From positions 62,001 through 126,000 of the forward strand of contig LSAX01000005.1 of NCBI GenBank assembly GCA_001557505.1: a stretch of DNA of 64,000 bases, read 5' to 3'. Positions within the stretch are counted from its first letter, which is position 1, and every line of letters starts with the position of its first letter. Of the stretch, positions 1 to 10,771 are shown piece after piece. The DNA comes from Reticulascus tulasneorum (taxonomy: Eukaryota; Ascomycota; Sordariomycetes; Glomerellales; Reticulascaceae). The notes beneath the pieces are model-generated. The model saw only the letters and a program-made list of their open reading frames with translations. It was not told the DNA's origin and did not search any database. The position numbers and the translations under genes are program-made.

Positions 1-330
1 GTGCGAATCCGCTTGCAACGTCGAGGGGCCATTGTGATGGTATTTTAGGGACTTGTGGCTATCTGGGCTAAGAGCAAAGTTTGGTCGATAGGTAACTTCG
101 CGAAAGTTGTCAAGGCTGAGCAAGGAACTGCGGCCAAACATCCATTCATTATGAAACACTGCTTCTATGAAATATTGCTTCTTTGAATAGTGAGGTCCTT
201 AAACGTAGTCTGAACGAGCCTTCTGGCAATATCGGGTGAGTTTTGGAAGCTGATGAGCTAGAGCAGGAACGCCCATCTCGTAATAGACGCCTCCACGAAT
301 GGCGTAGGGCAGCAATGACAGAATCGAACG
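1..330 (-). other. possible 3' part of an unidentified coding sequence running off the left edge
   Basis: On the minus strand one frame stays open from a possible splice acceptor (AG at 332-331) down to base 1, apart from one TAA at 201-199. The peptide includes the stretch LPYAIRGGVYYEMGVPALAH. About 110 codons with a single stop is more than expected by chance, but I recognise no family and no start codon. It could be an exon and intron of a gene continuing left of the window, a decayed gene, or a chance open frame. Confidence 0.2.
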
Positions 331-515
331 CTAGCGGGGAGTTTGGTAAAGTTCAAGTTTGTGGAGAGCTGCAGTCCCAACTCAAGTGGAGTGAGGCACA
401 GGAAGACCAAATTTGAACTTCACGTTCGTGCACGGGCCATGGCAAGTCTGCAGAGTGTCCAAAATATCATGTTGACACGGAAATGCTTCGTGACAGAGCA
501 TCTTAGTACTCTTAT

Positions 516-723
516 GGGTAAATGGATTTTGACTGGCTGATAGTGGTGATGTAAGGTGTAAGTCTGATCTGAGTGTCGCGGCCAAGGCATGCAACCTGTG
601 TGACTCCGGCTAATAAATCTATTGGGATGACCGATTCCGGAGGGTAGCAGCTATTCAGGCGATTTCAGGTTGCTAATCTGGAAAAAGAGTCTTATTTCCT
701 GCCGAAGTGAGATGCCAGAATAC
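516..723. repeat. dispersed ~210-bp repeat, copy 1
   Basis: This segment aligns along its whole length, same orientation, with 10772-10982. Shared blocks include GTAAATGGA, TGGTGATGTA, GTCTGATCTGAGT, TGTGACTCCGG, TTGGGATGACC, GATTTCAGGTTGC and TCTTATTTCCTG, separated by scattered substitutions and a few single-base indels. It ends just before the stop codon of the Zn2Cys6 regulator gene on the minus strand (stop at 730-732). No open frame is shared by the copies and no terminal inverted repeat is evident, so a small non-autonomous element or solo-terminal-repeat relic is the likeliest explanation. Confidence 0.8.
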
Positions 724-729
724 TTCTTT

Positions 730-2449
730 TCAGCAATTACCGCTGCCTCTGGCGGCATCTTGCCATATTCTTTCCAACACAAGCTCCCCATCAGAGCCTG
801 GGATCTGTAGCCATTCAATCTTCTCAAGCACTTCTTTAGCAGCCTCCCATTCAGGCACCCATGTCGCTTGCTGCCGTTTATATAGCTGTCCCTTATACCA
901 AACTGCCAACTTAGACATTTCCCTCCGCCCTCTGTCGTCTTCGCTAACATTTTCAGCAACTGTTTCAACGGCAGAACTCGAGCAAGCAACGGTAAGCGCG
1001 TAGGCTCCTATTACAACCCTCCAAAGCCACAGCTCCTCAGTGTCGGCTTCGCGTGCGTATTCGGCCTTGACTCGTACCCAGTCAAGTAACCAGCTAAGGA
1101 GGTCGGCATTTCCCGACCCACCGGGCATCCATACGCCATCGAAGAAGATGATATTCAGATAAAGGTAGCCCGCTGTAGCCCAGGCGGCGGATGTATTGGG
1201 TAGGAGTTTAGGGGTAAGGTATCTGTTGTATGACGGAATGCAGGCCGGTACGATTTCTTTATTTGTTTTAATCTCACCGTCATCATCATTGAAACGACAG
1301 TAGAAGCGCATTGAGAACCCGTCCTCTTGGTTAGCCTTCCTTGCTGCTGCCATAAAACTCCCGATTCTATGCAAGAAAATATCAGCATGAAGATGGTGAG
1401 TAGAAACTGAATACAGAACTTGCATGAGCATTAAGTGTTGTGAGATCTGCCGATATGACTGGTAATGATGCCTCTCGGCGGGTTCTGCCTGTTCAAAAAC
1501 CTTGTTGAGACCATCAAGGTGTACTTGCGAGGCCGCGATCTCACCAATCCCTGCCTATTGAGGGCTCAGTTAGTATACTCAAAACCATAAATCTTACGTT
1601 CAATGCATAGTCGCAATTTGGAAAACAGTTCGTCAATCATACCTCTGCGAAAGAGAGACTGTTAATAGCCTCGACAATGCCCCTCTTGGAAGTCGGCGTT
1701 AACTCAGAGATTGACTTGTTGACGGCGCGGATGATCTCAAGCTTGTGAAAGAGGTAAGTCTCTTCTACGTCCTCGTACGAGCCACGAACCCACGAGTAAT
1801 GCATTGCCGCCATTACCAGGCCATTGTGATAGCAGACAGGGTCTGGTGTCAGAAGACCATGGCTGCCAAACAACCATGGTGTTAGTTGATTGTACTCCTA
1901 GCCGTCCACCGCGCATCCCTGATGGGACTGGGTATCGCTTACACGTATTCAGATGGCGCTCTGGTCTGAGACAAGAACCGGAAGCGGTTGACTGCAACTA
2001 TCTCAGTCCCTCGAGTCCTAGGCTAGTGTAATGATAAAGGGTGATGAACATACAGTGGTGGAATATCTCCAGGGAACCTTTCGCCCACTTGATCGGTAGG
2101 CAGTCAAATGGGTCAAACTTGATTGGCGACGGCATCAACGTCCTCAAGGTCTGGGGATGGGCAGATCCTCGATTTCGAACCACATAGTCGCAGACGAACC
2201 CTCGAATAAGACACCTGTTACTATTTGAATCAGATTAGTCTCATTTCTAACATTTATTGGCGATTGGGGATTAGTGCCCAAAGAACCTTCAATAAATATC
2301 TCTGAAAGTTGGCCTGTAGAGTCATGCTCCCTTGCTACTTACCAAATCGGCTTGCTCTCGTCACAACGTATGCCCCGTTTCTTGCATGCTAAGCATCCGT
2401 CGCGGCTTTTCCGATGCTCCCTTCTCAACCTTGGTTTCTCTTGCTCCAT
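730..2449 (-). CDS. Zn2Cys6 transcription factor with fungal_trans_2-like domain
   Basis: Sequence-specific nuclear regulator; target genes unknown. Five exons give one continuous frame of 457 aa: 2449-2343, 2220-2054, 1997-1943, 1862-1643 and 1554-730. The zinc cluster is split by intron 1: CLAC, six residues, C, six residues, then C-x2-C-x6-C, with the fourth Cys codon assembled across the junction (TG|T; acceptor AATAG at 2225-2221). The rest matches the PF11951-type regulator layout: a DPFDCLPI block, MAAMHYSW, the helix SQVHLDGLNKVF, and a C-terminal WEAAKEVLEKIEWLQIPG segment. The start is the ATG that places 18 basic residues before the first Cys. The gene looks intact. A dispersed repeat lies directly downstream of its stop. 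Exons 2 and 3 rest on splice consensus and frame; the other exons are firm. Confidence 0.8.
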
Positions 2450-2474
2450 GGTTGGAATTTGGAGAATGTGGTAC

Positions 2475-2502
2475 CAAAAAAAGAAAAAGAAAAAGAAAAA
2501 AG
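2475..2502 (-). promoter_or_regulatory. pyrimidine-rich tract upstream of the regulator gene
   Basis: A run of A with interspersed G on the plus strand is a CT-rich tract on the coding strand, starting 26 bases upstream of the regulator ATG at 2449. CT-rich tracts just upstream of start codons are common in filamentous-fungal promoters. It could equally be a neutral microsatellite. Confidence 0.3.
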
Positions 2503-2774
2503 GAGTAGTTGACATTAGAATTCGAGAGGCGTGGGTAACTTCATGATATTGATGTCTGGTTCGATTAATTGCTGTCTACTGACTAATGCATCCGCCCTCG
2601 GCACTCCAGATACTAGATGAATCAGCAGAGTACCTGCTAGTGGTTGGTCGTTACGAGGTTGACGGCTTACATAACTTTTTATGAGGACCGGCATAGCCTG
2701 TGCGCGAACTACATTACCCACCTTAGTTGGTAGTTAGGCTACCACATTTACGAAGTGATGCTCTCGCAAGAACA

Positions 2775-2999
2775 CCGCGTGAGATGTGCCAGTGCTGTGC
2801 TTTGTAAGTAAATTATCCACAGGGCCTTACTCCGTGTGAGATTTGTCGATGCTGTGTCCTGAAGGTAAAACTCCTTTACACTGCTGTTACATATCGACCA
2901 CTTGGCCTTAAATCCGCGTGAGATTTGTCGATGCTGTGTGCCTGTAAAATACCTGTCTACTAGGGTGCTTAAAGCCGTGTGAGATTTGTCAGAGCCGTG
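2775..2999. repeat. four degenerate copies of a 25-bp motif (CCGYGTGAGATTTGTCGATG...)
   Basis: Copies start at 2775, 2832, 2914 and 2975 (spacings 57, 82, 61). Copies 2 and 3 differ at one base over 25. Three copies are preceded by a GGCCTTA/GTGCTTAA-like block, so the true unit may be about 57-60 bp with one enlarged spacer. No gene overlaps it. It looks like a decayed minisatellite; a cluster of regulator-binding sites is a weaker alternative. Confidence 0.75.
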
Positions 3000-3413
3000 T
3001 TCTGCGAAATTTCCACGGGCCCCAAAGCCGAGTCCAAACTCCACTTGACCCGGTCAGTACTGGTTGAGCTTAATTGGAACTTTGCGGATGACTCATCTAA
3101 CAATCCCGGTCACAAGAATGCTTACAAATTGCCACGCTGACACTGCTGATTGCAATCTTTCAAGTGTTTGCACTACTGCACGCCTGCATCTTAGCCCAGC
3201 AGTCACAAATTCAACATGCCATTTGGTCCGAAGCAATGCAGGCGCGTTAGAGCTAACTTACATCACACCTGTTGGTGAGCACTGTATGGGGCGTTGGATT
3301 GGTATGGAGGCTGCGATTTGGGGAGACCTGTGGTCCGCCTATCTCCTTTGTTTCAACGAACGATTGCTACCACGACATACTCCCAAACTTTGTCAAGCAC
3401 CCATTACAAGCCT
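3000..3413. other. intergenic, no gene recognised
   Basis: This is the 3' flank of the reductase gene that ends at 3414. The long plus-strand open frame over 3064-3591 is antisense to the conserved reductase C-terminus in its last third and has no recognisable motif, so I treat it as non-coding. Confidence 0.5.
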
Positions 3414-4543
3414 TCACAGAGTATACACCAGCTTTGTGCCACTAACTTTACTCTCCTTCAACTCTTGCAGACCCACCAATACTCCCTCCAATCCCTTGCC
3501 TCCTCGGTTCACGTCCAGCTTGGCCGTCTTGACCTTCTTGCTGGCGAGAAGCTCGCGACTTAGCTCCCAAAACATCTTTGCAAATTCGTAATCCTGGGGA
3601 ACTGCCTCCATCGCGCCGAGCCCCTCAAAACGCTCCCCAAGGGCGGTATAGCCCAGAGTGTTCGTGACACTGATCTTGGGATTCACATTGTGGATGACAG
3701 AGGTGTTGTCGCCGCCCACCGTAACATACTGTCCACCCTCCTCGCCTATGGCCGATGCACACAGCTTCGCACTATCTGGGCTGCCGATACAGTCCCATAC
3801 GTGCTGTAGGTGACCCTCGGTGAAACTCTTGATATCGGCGGCTGCAGTCGGCGATTTGTAATCGAAAGCAGCTTCGGCACCAAGTGATTTGGCATAGTCA
3901 AAGAAACGGGGGCTACAAGTAACTGCAATACGACAACCAGATAGTTTCGCAAATTGAATTCCTAAGGTTCCTGTCGACGTGCTTGCACCGTAAATCAAGA
4001 GAGGAATTGGCGTCTTGGACGGTGTATCTGGCAACGGAAGCTTGAGAGCCTGGTATAGGCCCTGGCCCTGCAGCATGACAGTCAGTGTCTTAATTTCTGC
4101 GATTAAGTATTGATTCCACAGAGCACTAAGAGCAGACTCACAACTGTGCAGATGCCAACACCAAGACTTGCAGCTTCCTCGTCGGTCAGGTTGTCCGGGA
4201 TCTTTATCTGCACGTCTCCTTTGACCCCGATATACTCAGCAAATGCACCATCGTCCACATTGCTCATGTTGGAACCGTGCGTGAAGCCCGCAATACGGTC
4301 GCCCTTGTTGAAGGCTTTGGACACTTTGGGACCAACATCCTCTACGACACCGGCATAGTCACAACCGGCTCGAAGTCCGACCACGGGCAAGTATTCGACG
4401 TGCTTCCAATCCGTGGGATTGAGCCCAACGGCGGTGACGCGGACAAGGATTCGATCGTCTGCAATCTTGGGCAGGGGGACCGTTTGGATACCTGCTTTGC
4501 CTTTTGACAGGCTATCGATCGATTTCATTTGTGAAGGAAGCAT
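3414..4543 (-). CDS. zinc-independent MDR oxidoreductase, trans-enoyl-reductase (LovC/ToxD) type
   Basis: Predicted NADPH-dependent medium-chain reductase of 351 aa, of the kind that acts in trans on polyketide intermediates or reduces small enones. Exon 1 is 4543-4142 and exon 2 is 4067-3414, joined in phase 0 across a GTGAGT...CTGCAG intron. N-terminal GroES-like fold: VGLNPTDWKH and GCDYAGVVEDVG. Nucleotide-binding fold: YGASTSTGTLGIQFAK at about residues 160-176, followed by the GAEAAFDYKSP block typical of this subfamily. No structural- or catalytic-zinc cysteine cluster is visible. There is no polyketide synthase in the window, so it is an orphan by context and may be a stand-alone quinone/enone reductase. 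The reading frame is intact; start at the first ATG, with an alternative at the sixth codon. Confidence 0.85.
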
Positions 4544-6061
4544 TCTGGATGATGTGTGAGTTTTGCAATTGAAGAATGGAAAGGAATCGAATGCTTGGCT
4601 AGGTGCTGAGCGCTGAGCAGATTTGAGAGCAGACCAGGAAACCTGTGTTTATATGTAAGTTCGGAGACCTTTGTGACCTTGTACCACTAATCCCAAAAGG
4701 TGTGCGAAATCAGATATACTTATGTCACCTAGGCGTAGAATTCAGAGCGTCAATGCTCCTGAAAGTGATCTAAACCTGCGTTGTGCGCGTCCGGACTAAG
4801 ATTCAACTTAACAGCCCTCCACTAATAACGCTAGACAAAATCGGAGTTCCTTGAAATGGCTTGACTTAACATATCCAATCCAGCGGCTATTAATAACCCT
4901 ATCATTTGAAATCACAGTTCGCTAGTGCAATCTACTTAAAATGGCATGCTGGTACCTGTGAGTTGTGCAATGTAACTGAGACCGCGATTTTGAACAACGT
5001 AGTCCGATCCAGAGCTGTTAGTCAGTACATAAAAACGCTGAGCTTGAGCAAGGGTAATCTTGTATATTGACTACACTCTACGCTAGAATTGTTTTAGATA
5101 TACATAGGCTTTCACTGGCTTCGTAAAAATGGCCAATCAGACTTCCATCAACGCAGATGAGTGCCTAACAAGGTTTCCAAGATAGCTCATGCTCCATGCA
5201 GATCCTATGTTAGTGGCCAGACCGCAGCTTCCATAACTCCCACCAATGTGCAGCAGTTTGCATACCAAGTAGCTAGCCTGTGTGTCAACATCATATTGGT
5301 GCCTCATCTACATTGAGCCTTGGTTTCTATGGAGTTCACGTATCGCTTACTCCTCACTACTCTGAATCCTCATGCAAGCCCTGTCTTTCTCCGGGGCTCC
5401 AAAAGTGCCATCACTGCCGGGTCTAGGCCGTCCTGCAGGTTTCTTATTACTGACCAATAGGAGGTTGTGTTATCTCTATTCCATCCTCCAATTAGGGCTG
5501 TTCTGCAGGTTTCTTATAACAGACCAATAGGCGGTTGCGCTAAATCCATTCCTTGCAAGGATGTATGAACCAAATCGCGATGTCAACATCTTGGACCCTT
5601 GCTCTCGGGTCTTAGGATCCGAATAGGCAACCTTGGATATGTAGGTTGAACATGCGTCAGTGATTACCGCCCATTGTACTTGGATTCGAAAGATCACTGT
5701 AGAGATGCAAGGCGGGAGATATCCTCACGTCTGTTGGTCAGTCATGCCATCACCAAATAGGCTAAGCTTCGACTCGGACCTTGTCTAGGAGATTAGCAGA
5801 TCATGACTGCCTACAATACCATAGCGATACTACGTAAAGTGTACGGCTTTGTCATTTATTTTACTTGGTCGGATAGCATGGGATGATAAAGCAGTGGAAA
5901 ACGCTTTACGATGGCCCGCCATGAGTAAGACTTTGCTTCCTGGTATGCTTCGTCGACACTTCTCTGTCGGATTTCTGCGAATATAAATACCATTGTCTGC
6001 AAGCATGATTGAGAACCCAGATTCGAATTCAATGCCACCAAAATCTCATGCTTCTGTCAAG
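4544..6061. other. intergenic, divergent promoter region with one short tandem duplication
   Basis: This gap separates the divergently transcribed reductase (-) and crotonase-family gene (+). Apart from the 70-bp duplication at 5421-5560 I see no conserved frame. The short minus-strand frame at 5476-5697 is made partly of that duplication and has no recognisable features. Confidence 0.5.
5421..5560. repeat. 70-bp tandem duplication, two diverged copies
   Basis: Bases 5421-5490 and 5491-5560 align end to end. Shared cores are CTGCAGGTTTCTTAT, GACCAATAGG and GGTTG, with about a quarter of positions changed. The duplication is therefore old rather than an assembly artefact. Confidence 0.75.
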
Positions 6062-7121
6062 ATGCAATCTCTCGTCCTCTTTTCCTCTTTCGTGGCTTTC
6101 GTCCACGCAGCTGCTGTTTCCTGTGACGAAAGATTCATCGTCACCAAAAAAATCACACCATCTTACTGGCGTGCGACCTTCTCCTGCCCCCCACTGAATA
6201 TCCAAGGCGAGACTTTCTTCCGAGACTATTACGCATTGATCGACCGAATCGAGGCCGATAAGAACGTCAAGGTCGTTGTCTTCGACTCCAAATCGCCGGA
6301 CTTCTGGCTCAACCATTTTGACGTCCTCAATATCGTCCCACTGGACTCGTCATGGAACACCTACTGGGGAAATGTTACCCGTCTCGCTAATCTACCTGTG
6401 CTTACTGTTGCTGCGATTCGAGGTATCACCCGTGGAGGTGGCGCTGAGATTGCAGCGACCCTGGACGTTAGGTTTGGTAGTAAGGAAAAAGCTATTATTG
6501 GACAACCCGAAGTGAGCATTGGTAAGTCTTGACAAGAGGATATCTCGATATATAATATAGCTATACAATTCTGTCTTGAATACAGCGCTAACTTAAGTTC
6601 TCACGACCAGGTGTGGTTCCTGGCGGCGGCGGTTTGGAATTATTGCCAGGACTAGTTGGTCGATCGCGAGCACTCGAGATCGTGATCGGGTCCGACGATA
6701 TGGATGCTGAGACAGCTGCCCACTATGGATGTAAGTCGTGCCATGGATGTGTTTGCGAGTATTACTCAGTTGTCGTGTCGACAATTTAACTGACGGGCTG
6801 CGCAAACGTACAGGGCTCAATCGCGCAATCCCCGACGCGCATTTCGAGAGTTTCGTCGACAAATTCGCCCGCCGCGTTGCGAGTTGGGACAACGAGGGCA
6901 TCGCCTCGGCCAAGAAGATCATTAACAAGCGCTCCGGGTTTCCTTCGGCAGAAGAGTGGGCCGAAAGCTTTGGAACGTTCGCCACCAATTTCAACCGGGA
7001 TGTAGTGCAGAGGCGCGTAGAAGCGTTTAAGAAGGCTGGGTTGCAGAAGGATGTGAATTTCGAGAAGACTATGGTACAGGAGGTTTTGAAGTACAGTGGT
7101 CCGGGGCCGTGGAGTGTTTGA
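6062..7121 (+). CDS. enoyl-CoA hydratase/isomerase family protein with N-terminal signal peptide
   Basis: Crotonase-fold protein of about 288 aa. Three exons: 6062-6521, 6611-6730 and 6814-7121, all with GTAAGT donors and matching phases. The chosen start gives the hydrophobic leader MQSLVLFSSFVAFVHAAA, a classical secretory signal ending in an Ala-x-Ala-like site; an upstream in-frame ATG at 5993 would bury it. Crotonase hallmarks are AAIRGITRGGGAEIA (oxyanion-hole loop) and PEVSIGVVPGGGG (helix carrying the conserved Glu). The first oxyanion motif, normally F.AG.DL, is altered here to DFWLNHFDVLN. Most crotonases are mitochondrial, peroxisomal or cytosolic, so a secreted or vesicle-targeted member is unusual; CoA-thioester chemistry is therefore only an assumption. 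Confidence 0.85.
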
Positions 7122-7275
7122 ATTAGCTTTATGCCTTTCCTGCGGTTAACTCAGTCTATGGAATGCTCACTTCTAATCTAGACACCAATTCTGCACGAGT
7201 AAAGCCACGTTGACTACTTTGTACATTCTTTTCGCATTCCTAATTTTGAGTAATTAACTTCATCTCTCTCGTTCG

Positions 7276-8150
7276 TTTAGGGTTAGGGTTAAAGGAAAGG
7301 ATAAGAGATATATATTAGAGCACCTGAGCAGGCAAAGGGTTACTTACTTAGGCAAATAGTGCTCCTAGATAAGGGACCACTTGCGTAGATAAAGGACTAT
7401 TTACGTAGGCAAAGGAGCACTTGCGCAGTCAAAGGACCACTTGCGTAGGCAAAAGCACTCGCGCACTATATTAACCCTATCACGGTATCCATTTACGCCC
7501 AGGCCACCTATGTCATTTCCGCTGAGCTGGGATGCCGAGCGCTGGCACTCGCGTGTGTTCCTAAGGGTTAGTAACCCTAGGGCTATATAAAGTAGTAAAG
7601 TGAGTGGACTGGTTGGGACTTAAATACTTAAGTAAAACTACTATATATAAACTTAAGGATAACAGGTATATATTATGATTTCCTTTTACCCCATAGGCAA
7701 TACGTATATTCCTACGTAGCCCTCTTATAAATAACTACGTCGGTAAACTATCTATATATATATATACAGTGAAAAGAATAAACGCACGACACGTCCCCCA
7801 TATCTGGCTAGTTCTGATCAGGGCTATCCCAGCCCCTGTCTAGGCTATTGAAGTCGCCCGGCCTGTTTCAGTACTTACATACTAAATTGACTCTGCAATA
7901 GTATCTACTTGCGCTTAGGCTATTTCTACTAAGCTGGGATACGTGAGTGCTAGCACTCACACGCGTTCCTAAGGGTTAGGAGATGGATAAAATAGATTAA
8001 AGTGCCTTGATGTATAATAGGTAAGGTACTTTATATAGGTGGTATGGAAACTAAAGAGAAGCTTGGAGCTAGTAGCAGTCATATACAGATCGGATTGTAT
8101 TGCTAAAGGTTGCTATGCTGCTATATCGTCATCCTAAGGACCGAATGCTA
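7276..8150. other. repeat-rich AT-biased spacer without genes
   Basis: Between the crotonase gene and the NLR relic lie a telomere-like TTAGGGTTAGGG tract near 7278-7292, a 20-bp minisatellite (7334-7466) and two copies of a ~50-bp core block near 7526-7571 and 7935-7980. That block contains GCTGGGAT, a GAGYGCTRGCACTC near-palindrome and GTTCCTAAGGGTTAG. Runs of TATATA occur around 7640 and 7750. It reads as decayed non-coding element sequence; I cannot assign it to a transposon family. Confidence 0.55.
7334..7466. repeat. minisatellite, 20-bp unit, about seven copies
   Basis: Successive units begin at 7334, 7354 (17 bp, degenerate), 7371, 7391, 7411, 7431 and 7451. The consensus is AAAGGACCACTTGCGTAGGC; four consecutive units keep an exact 20-bp period. 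Confidence 0.85.
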
Positions 8151-8167
8151 CTATATGGCGGCCGACC

Positions 8168-10762
8168 TTAACAAGAAGTATACCTCCACGTATTTCGAAC
8201 CGTCTTCGGGCTGAACTTCGCGATGCTGTGGGGAATTCTCACATACCATTTCTCGCCACTGTCCTCGATCCAACAAGGCATATATGCTCCACGCATCGTT
8301 GTGGCGTCATAGTAACGCTCCATACGTTTATCAATATCATCGAAGTAATCGGCGTGAGCCAACACCTGTTCAGCAGCCATGACATGTCTCTCGTCCCCGA
8401 GGAAGTTGATGAAAACTTCCATGACATCTCCGTCATGAGGGCATATGTCTTCAGCGTACGTTTTCCAGTATTTCGCCGCATGGACGAAGAGCGGATGGCT
8501 GTGGCGGCGATCAGTGAGAGCTATCATGTCGTAACACGGGCCCTCTTTGAAGGGATCCCTGACCAGGTAGGTTGCGCAGACAAGCGCCAGCTCCTTTAGA
8601 ATGTGGCGAGTGGCTGCGCCATCCGGAGGGCAACGGAGACATGTCAAACAGGGTGTTCCTTGAGGCGCACCAATGAGCTTGAACCTGCAATACTCCTGCG
8701 CGGTGGAGTGGATGAACCGGAACCCGGGTGACGGAATCGATATAGACAAATCCTTTGCAAGATGCCTTAATGTATTCCTCGTCGTAGAATTCCTTGAGTT
8801 GAGACTTCCCTATCTGTACCGCGAGGGCGTATTTGAGTTCCATGACGGTCATCGGGACTGAGCTGAATGCGAGCCAGGTCAGCACCCGTTTGGTGAGATG
8901 CCGGTACGCAGCAGTCTTGTCGGTGAGCCTCTCGAACAGTGAGTCGTATGCTTGCGACAAGATGTCGTGTGTGGCCGCTTCGCTCCAGTCGCGCGAGGCG
9001 CCTTCGCGTCTGAACCCCTTCAGAGCTGCAACGACATCGGTTGATAGAAGCTTGTCGCTGAGCGAATCCGTATAGAGATGAGCGAGGAGAAACCTGAGTG
9101 GATAGGAGAGATCATCAGCGATACTAGCGACAAACAGATTGATCTTTGAGGTTATTAGGTGCTCAGAAAGCTGCCCTAATAGCTGATCTCTGGTCGAGGT
9201 TTGGCACTCGTCAAGCCCATCAACAGTGACAAATACTCTCGAGAATACCCTCACGACGGCACCGAAGGCTTCGGAAACATCGGCAAGGCTCCACTGACTT
9301 GACAGTTCCTGGTGCTTGTTGTACAGCGCATTAACCGCCTCGGGGCGAACCGGCGCCGCAGCAACAGCTGTCTCAGGAGCGACTTCATCAGCTGGTCCAA
9401 TGTCTGCAGATGCTGCAATTGGTTCTCGCAGTACAAATACGCGAGTGCCATCGAGGTGTCGCTAGAGCACATCTCGCGGAGAGAGTCGATGACCACGGAC
9501 GACAGGATCGTCTTCCTGGTGCCATACAATCCGTAACATTGCATGACTTCTTGTGGCGATTTCACCCAGTCTCGGAACTGGATGCTGTCGAGCAGCCACT
9601 GTCCAGTGGCCGCCACCCTTGTAGTCGAGAAATGGTGGTCTTGGCGATGGGAAAAGTCTATGGACGTCAGCGAGTCGGCGATCACCCTGCTTGGTGCAAT
9701 GGAATGCCGATACTGGTGGGCGGCTGAGGCAGGACGTTCGCAAGTGTTGTAACATGTCTGCCAGACAACCGGTGTCTAACGCCACCTGATTGCCAACTTG
9801 GACTGACCTTTCTCATCCACAGTCTTGACCGCTTCCTGGGCAAATTTTTAACCGCTGAGACATGCGGACGGACCCATCGGCATCCGGATGTCCGAATTTC
9901 CAATGTTCGGTGTGCTTGCTGTCCAAAGCTACCCTCTCGAATCCGTCAAGGGAAGCTGAGGCCTGTGTGATGGTCTAGTACAAAAGTAAGCCGATTGCAG
10001 GCACCTTCACCAGGCTGGCCAGGTTCTCGAATGGGCCGGACGTACCACTCTGTACCCAACTGGGTCAAAGCCCTGTGGCTTGAATTCGCTTGACAACGTC
10101 TTCGATCTTGCGCCATAACTCGATTCGCGCGTCTCGTAGAAACAAACCAACGGACACTCGAACTGCTTGTCCCTCGCAAGTTCCGTGAAGCGTTGGACGA
10201 CATCATCAAGGGGACTGGGACGCCCGTCGTCGCCGGCTCGTCCATCTAGCCGTAGGTATTGGACATACTCTTCATAGACCGGAATGCCTGAATTTCTGGC
10301 CTGCTCAATGTGAGCGCGGGCATTGGCGAACCCAAACTCCCAGCTTCCCCTGAAGGGAGTCCCCAAAAACACCATCCCAGCGGTCAGGTCGACGATCCGG
10401 CGATACTGCTTTGCGGGGTGGCTTGCTTCCACAGCTCGTACGAGCGCCTAGAGGATTGGTTTATATCGGTGCTTCGCTGCATTTGGCTACGGTTGACGAC
10501 ACCTAGAGGGAGGGCATACCTTGGCTAAGAACAAACCACCGAAGCAGGAGGCTATCCAGATTATAGGGCATTGATCCCTGTTCTGTCGCTAAAGGTCAGT
10601 GTGGCTCTGGTTCTCCAGATGTCACCGACCGATTTACCGCCTTCTTTCTTTCCTGGTCGATACGATCAAGCATCGAATCTGCCTTGTTGACGAGGCGGGC
10701 CTTGGACATGTTCTTCCCAAAGTACTCCCAGCTCCAGTTGTTGGAAATGAGGGGCACTAACT
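8168..10762 (-). pseudogene. broken NLR: lipase-like (DUF676) domain plus NACHT NTPase
   Basis: Relic of a fungal NOD-like receptor, a STAND protein used in non-self recognition and programmed cell death. Reading 10762 to 8168: helical N-terminus (WSWEYFGKNMSKARLVNKAD); alpha/beta-hydrolase segment with PIIWIASCFGGLFLAK, where the expected GHS nucleophile elbow reads ASC, then GMVFLGTPFRGS and ASLDGFERVALDSKHTEHW; NACHT with a degenerate P-loop (CYGLYGTRKTIL) and a clean Walker B (VFVTVDGLDEC); winged-helix region ending in RFIHSTAQEY. Frame breaks occur near 9345 and near 8715, where conserved sequence continues in another frame with no room for an intron. No ankyrin, WD40 or TPR repeats follow the NACHT. 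The 5' end stops 10 bases from a dispersed repeat that may have truncated the gene. Small introns around 10440-10515 and 10590-10650 are plausible. Confidence 0.8.
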
Positions 10763-10771
10763 TCACTTACG

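Noticed and set aside
7276..7295. TTAGGG repeats as a true telomere
   Set aside because: Only about two units, internal, with genes on both sides; at most an interstitial relic.
7334..7466. Regular 20-bp repeats as a CRISPR array
   Set aside because: Units are directly adjacent with no spacers, divergent, and the genome is eukaryotic; this is a minisatellite.
8168..10762. Treating the NLR as an intact gene with extra introns
   Set aside because: At both frame changes the conserved protein continues without missing residues, leaving no room for an intron.
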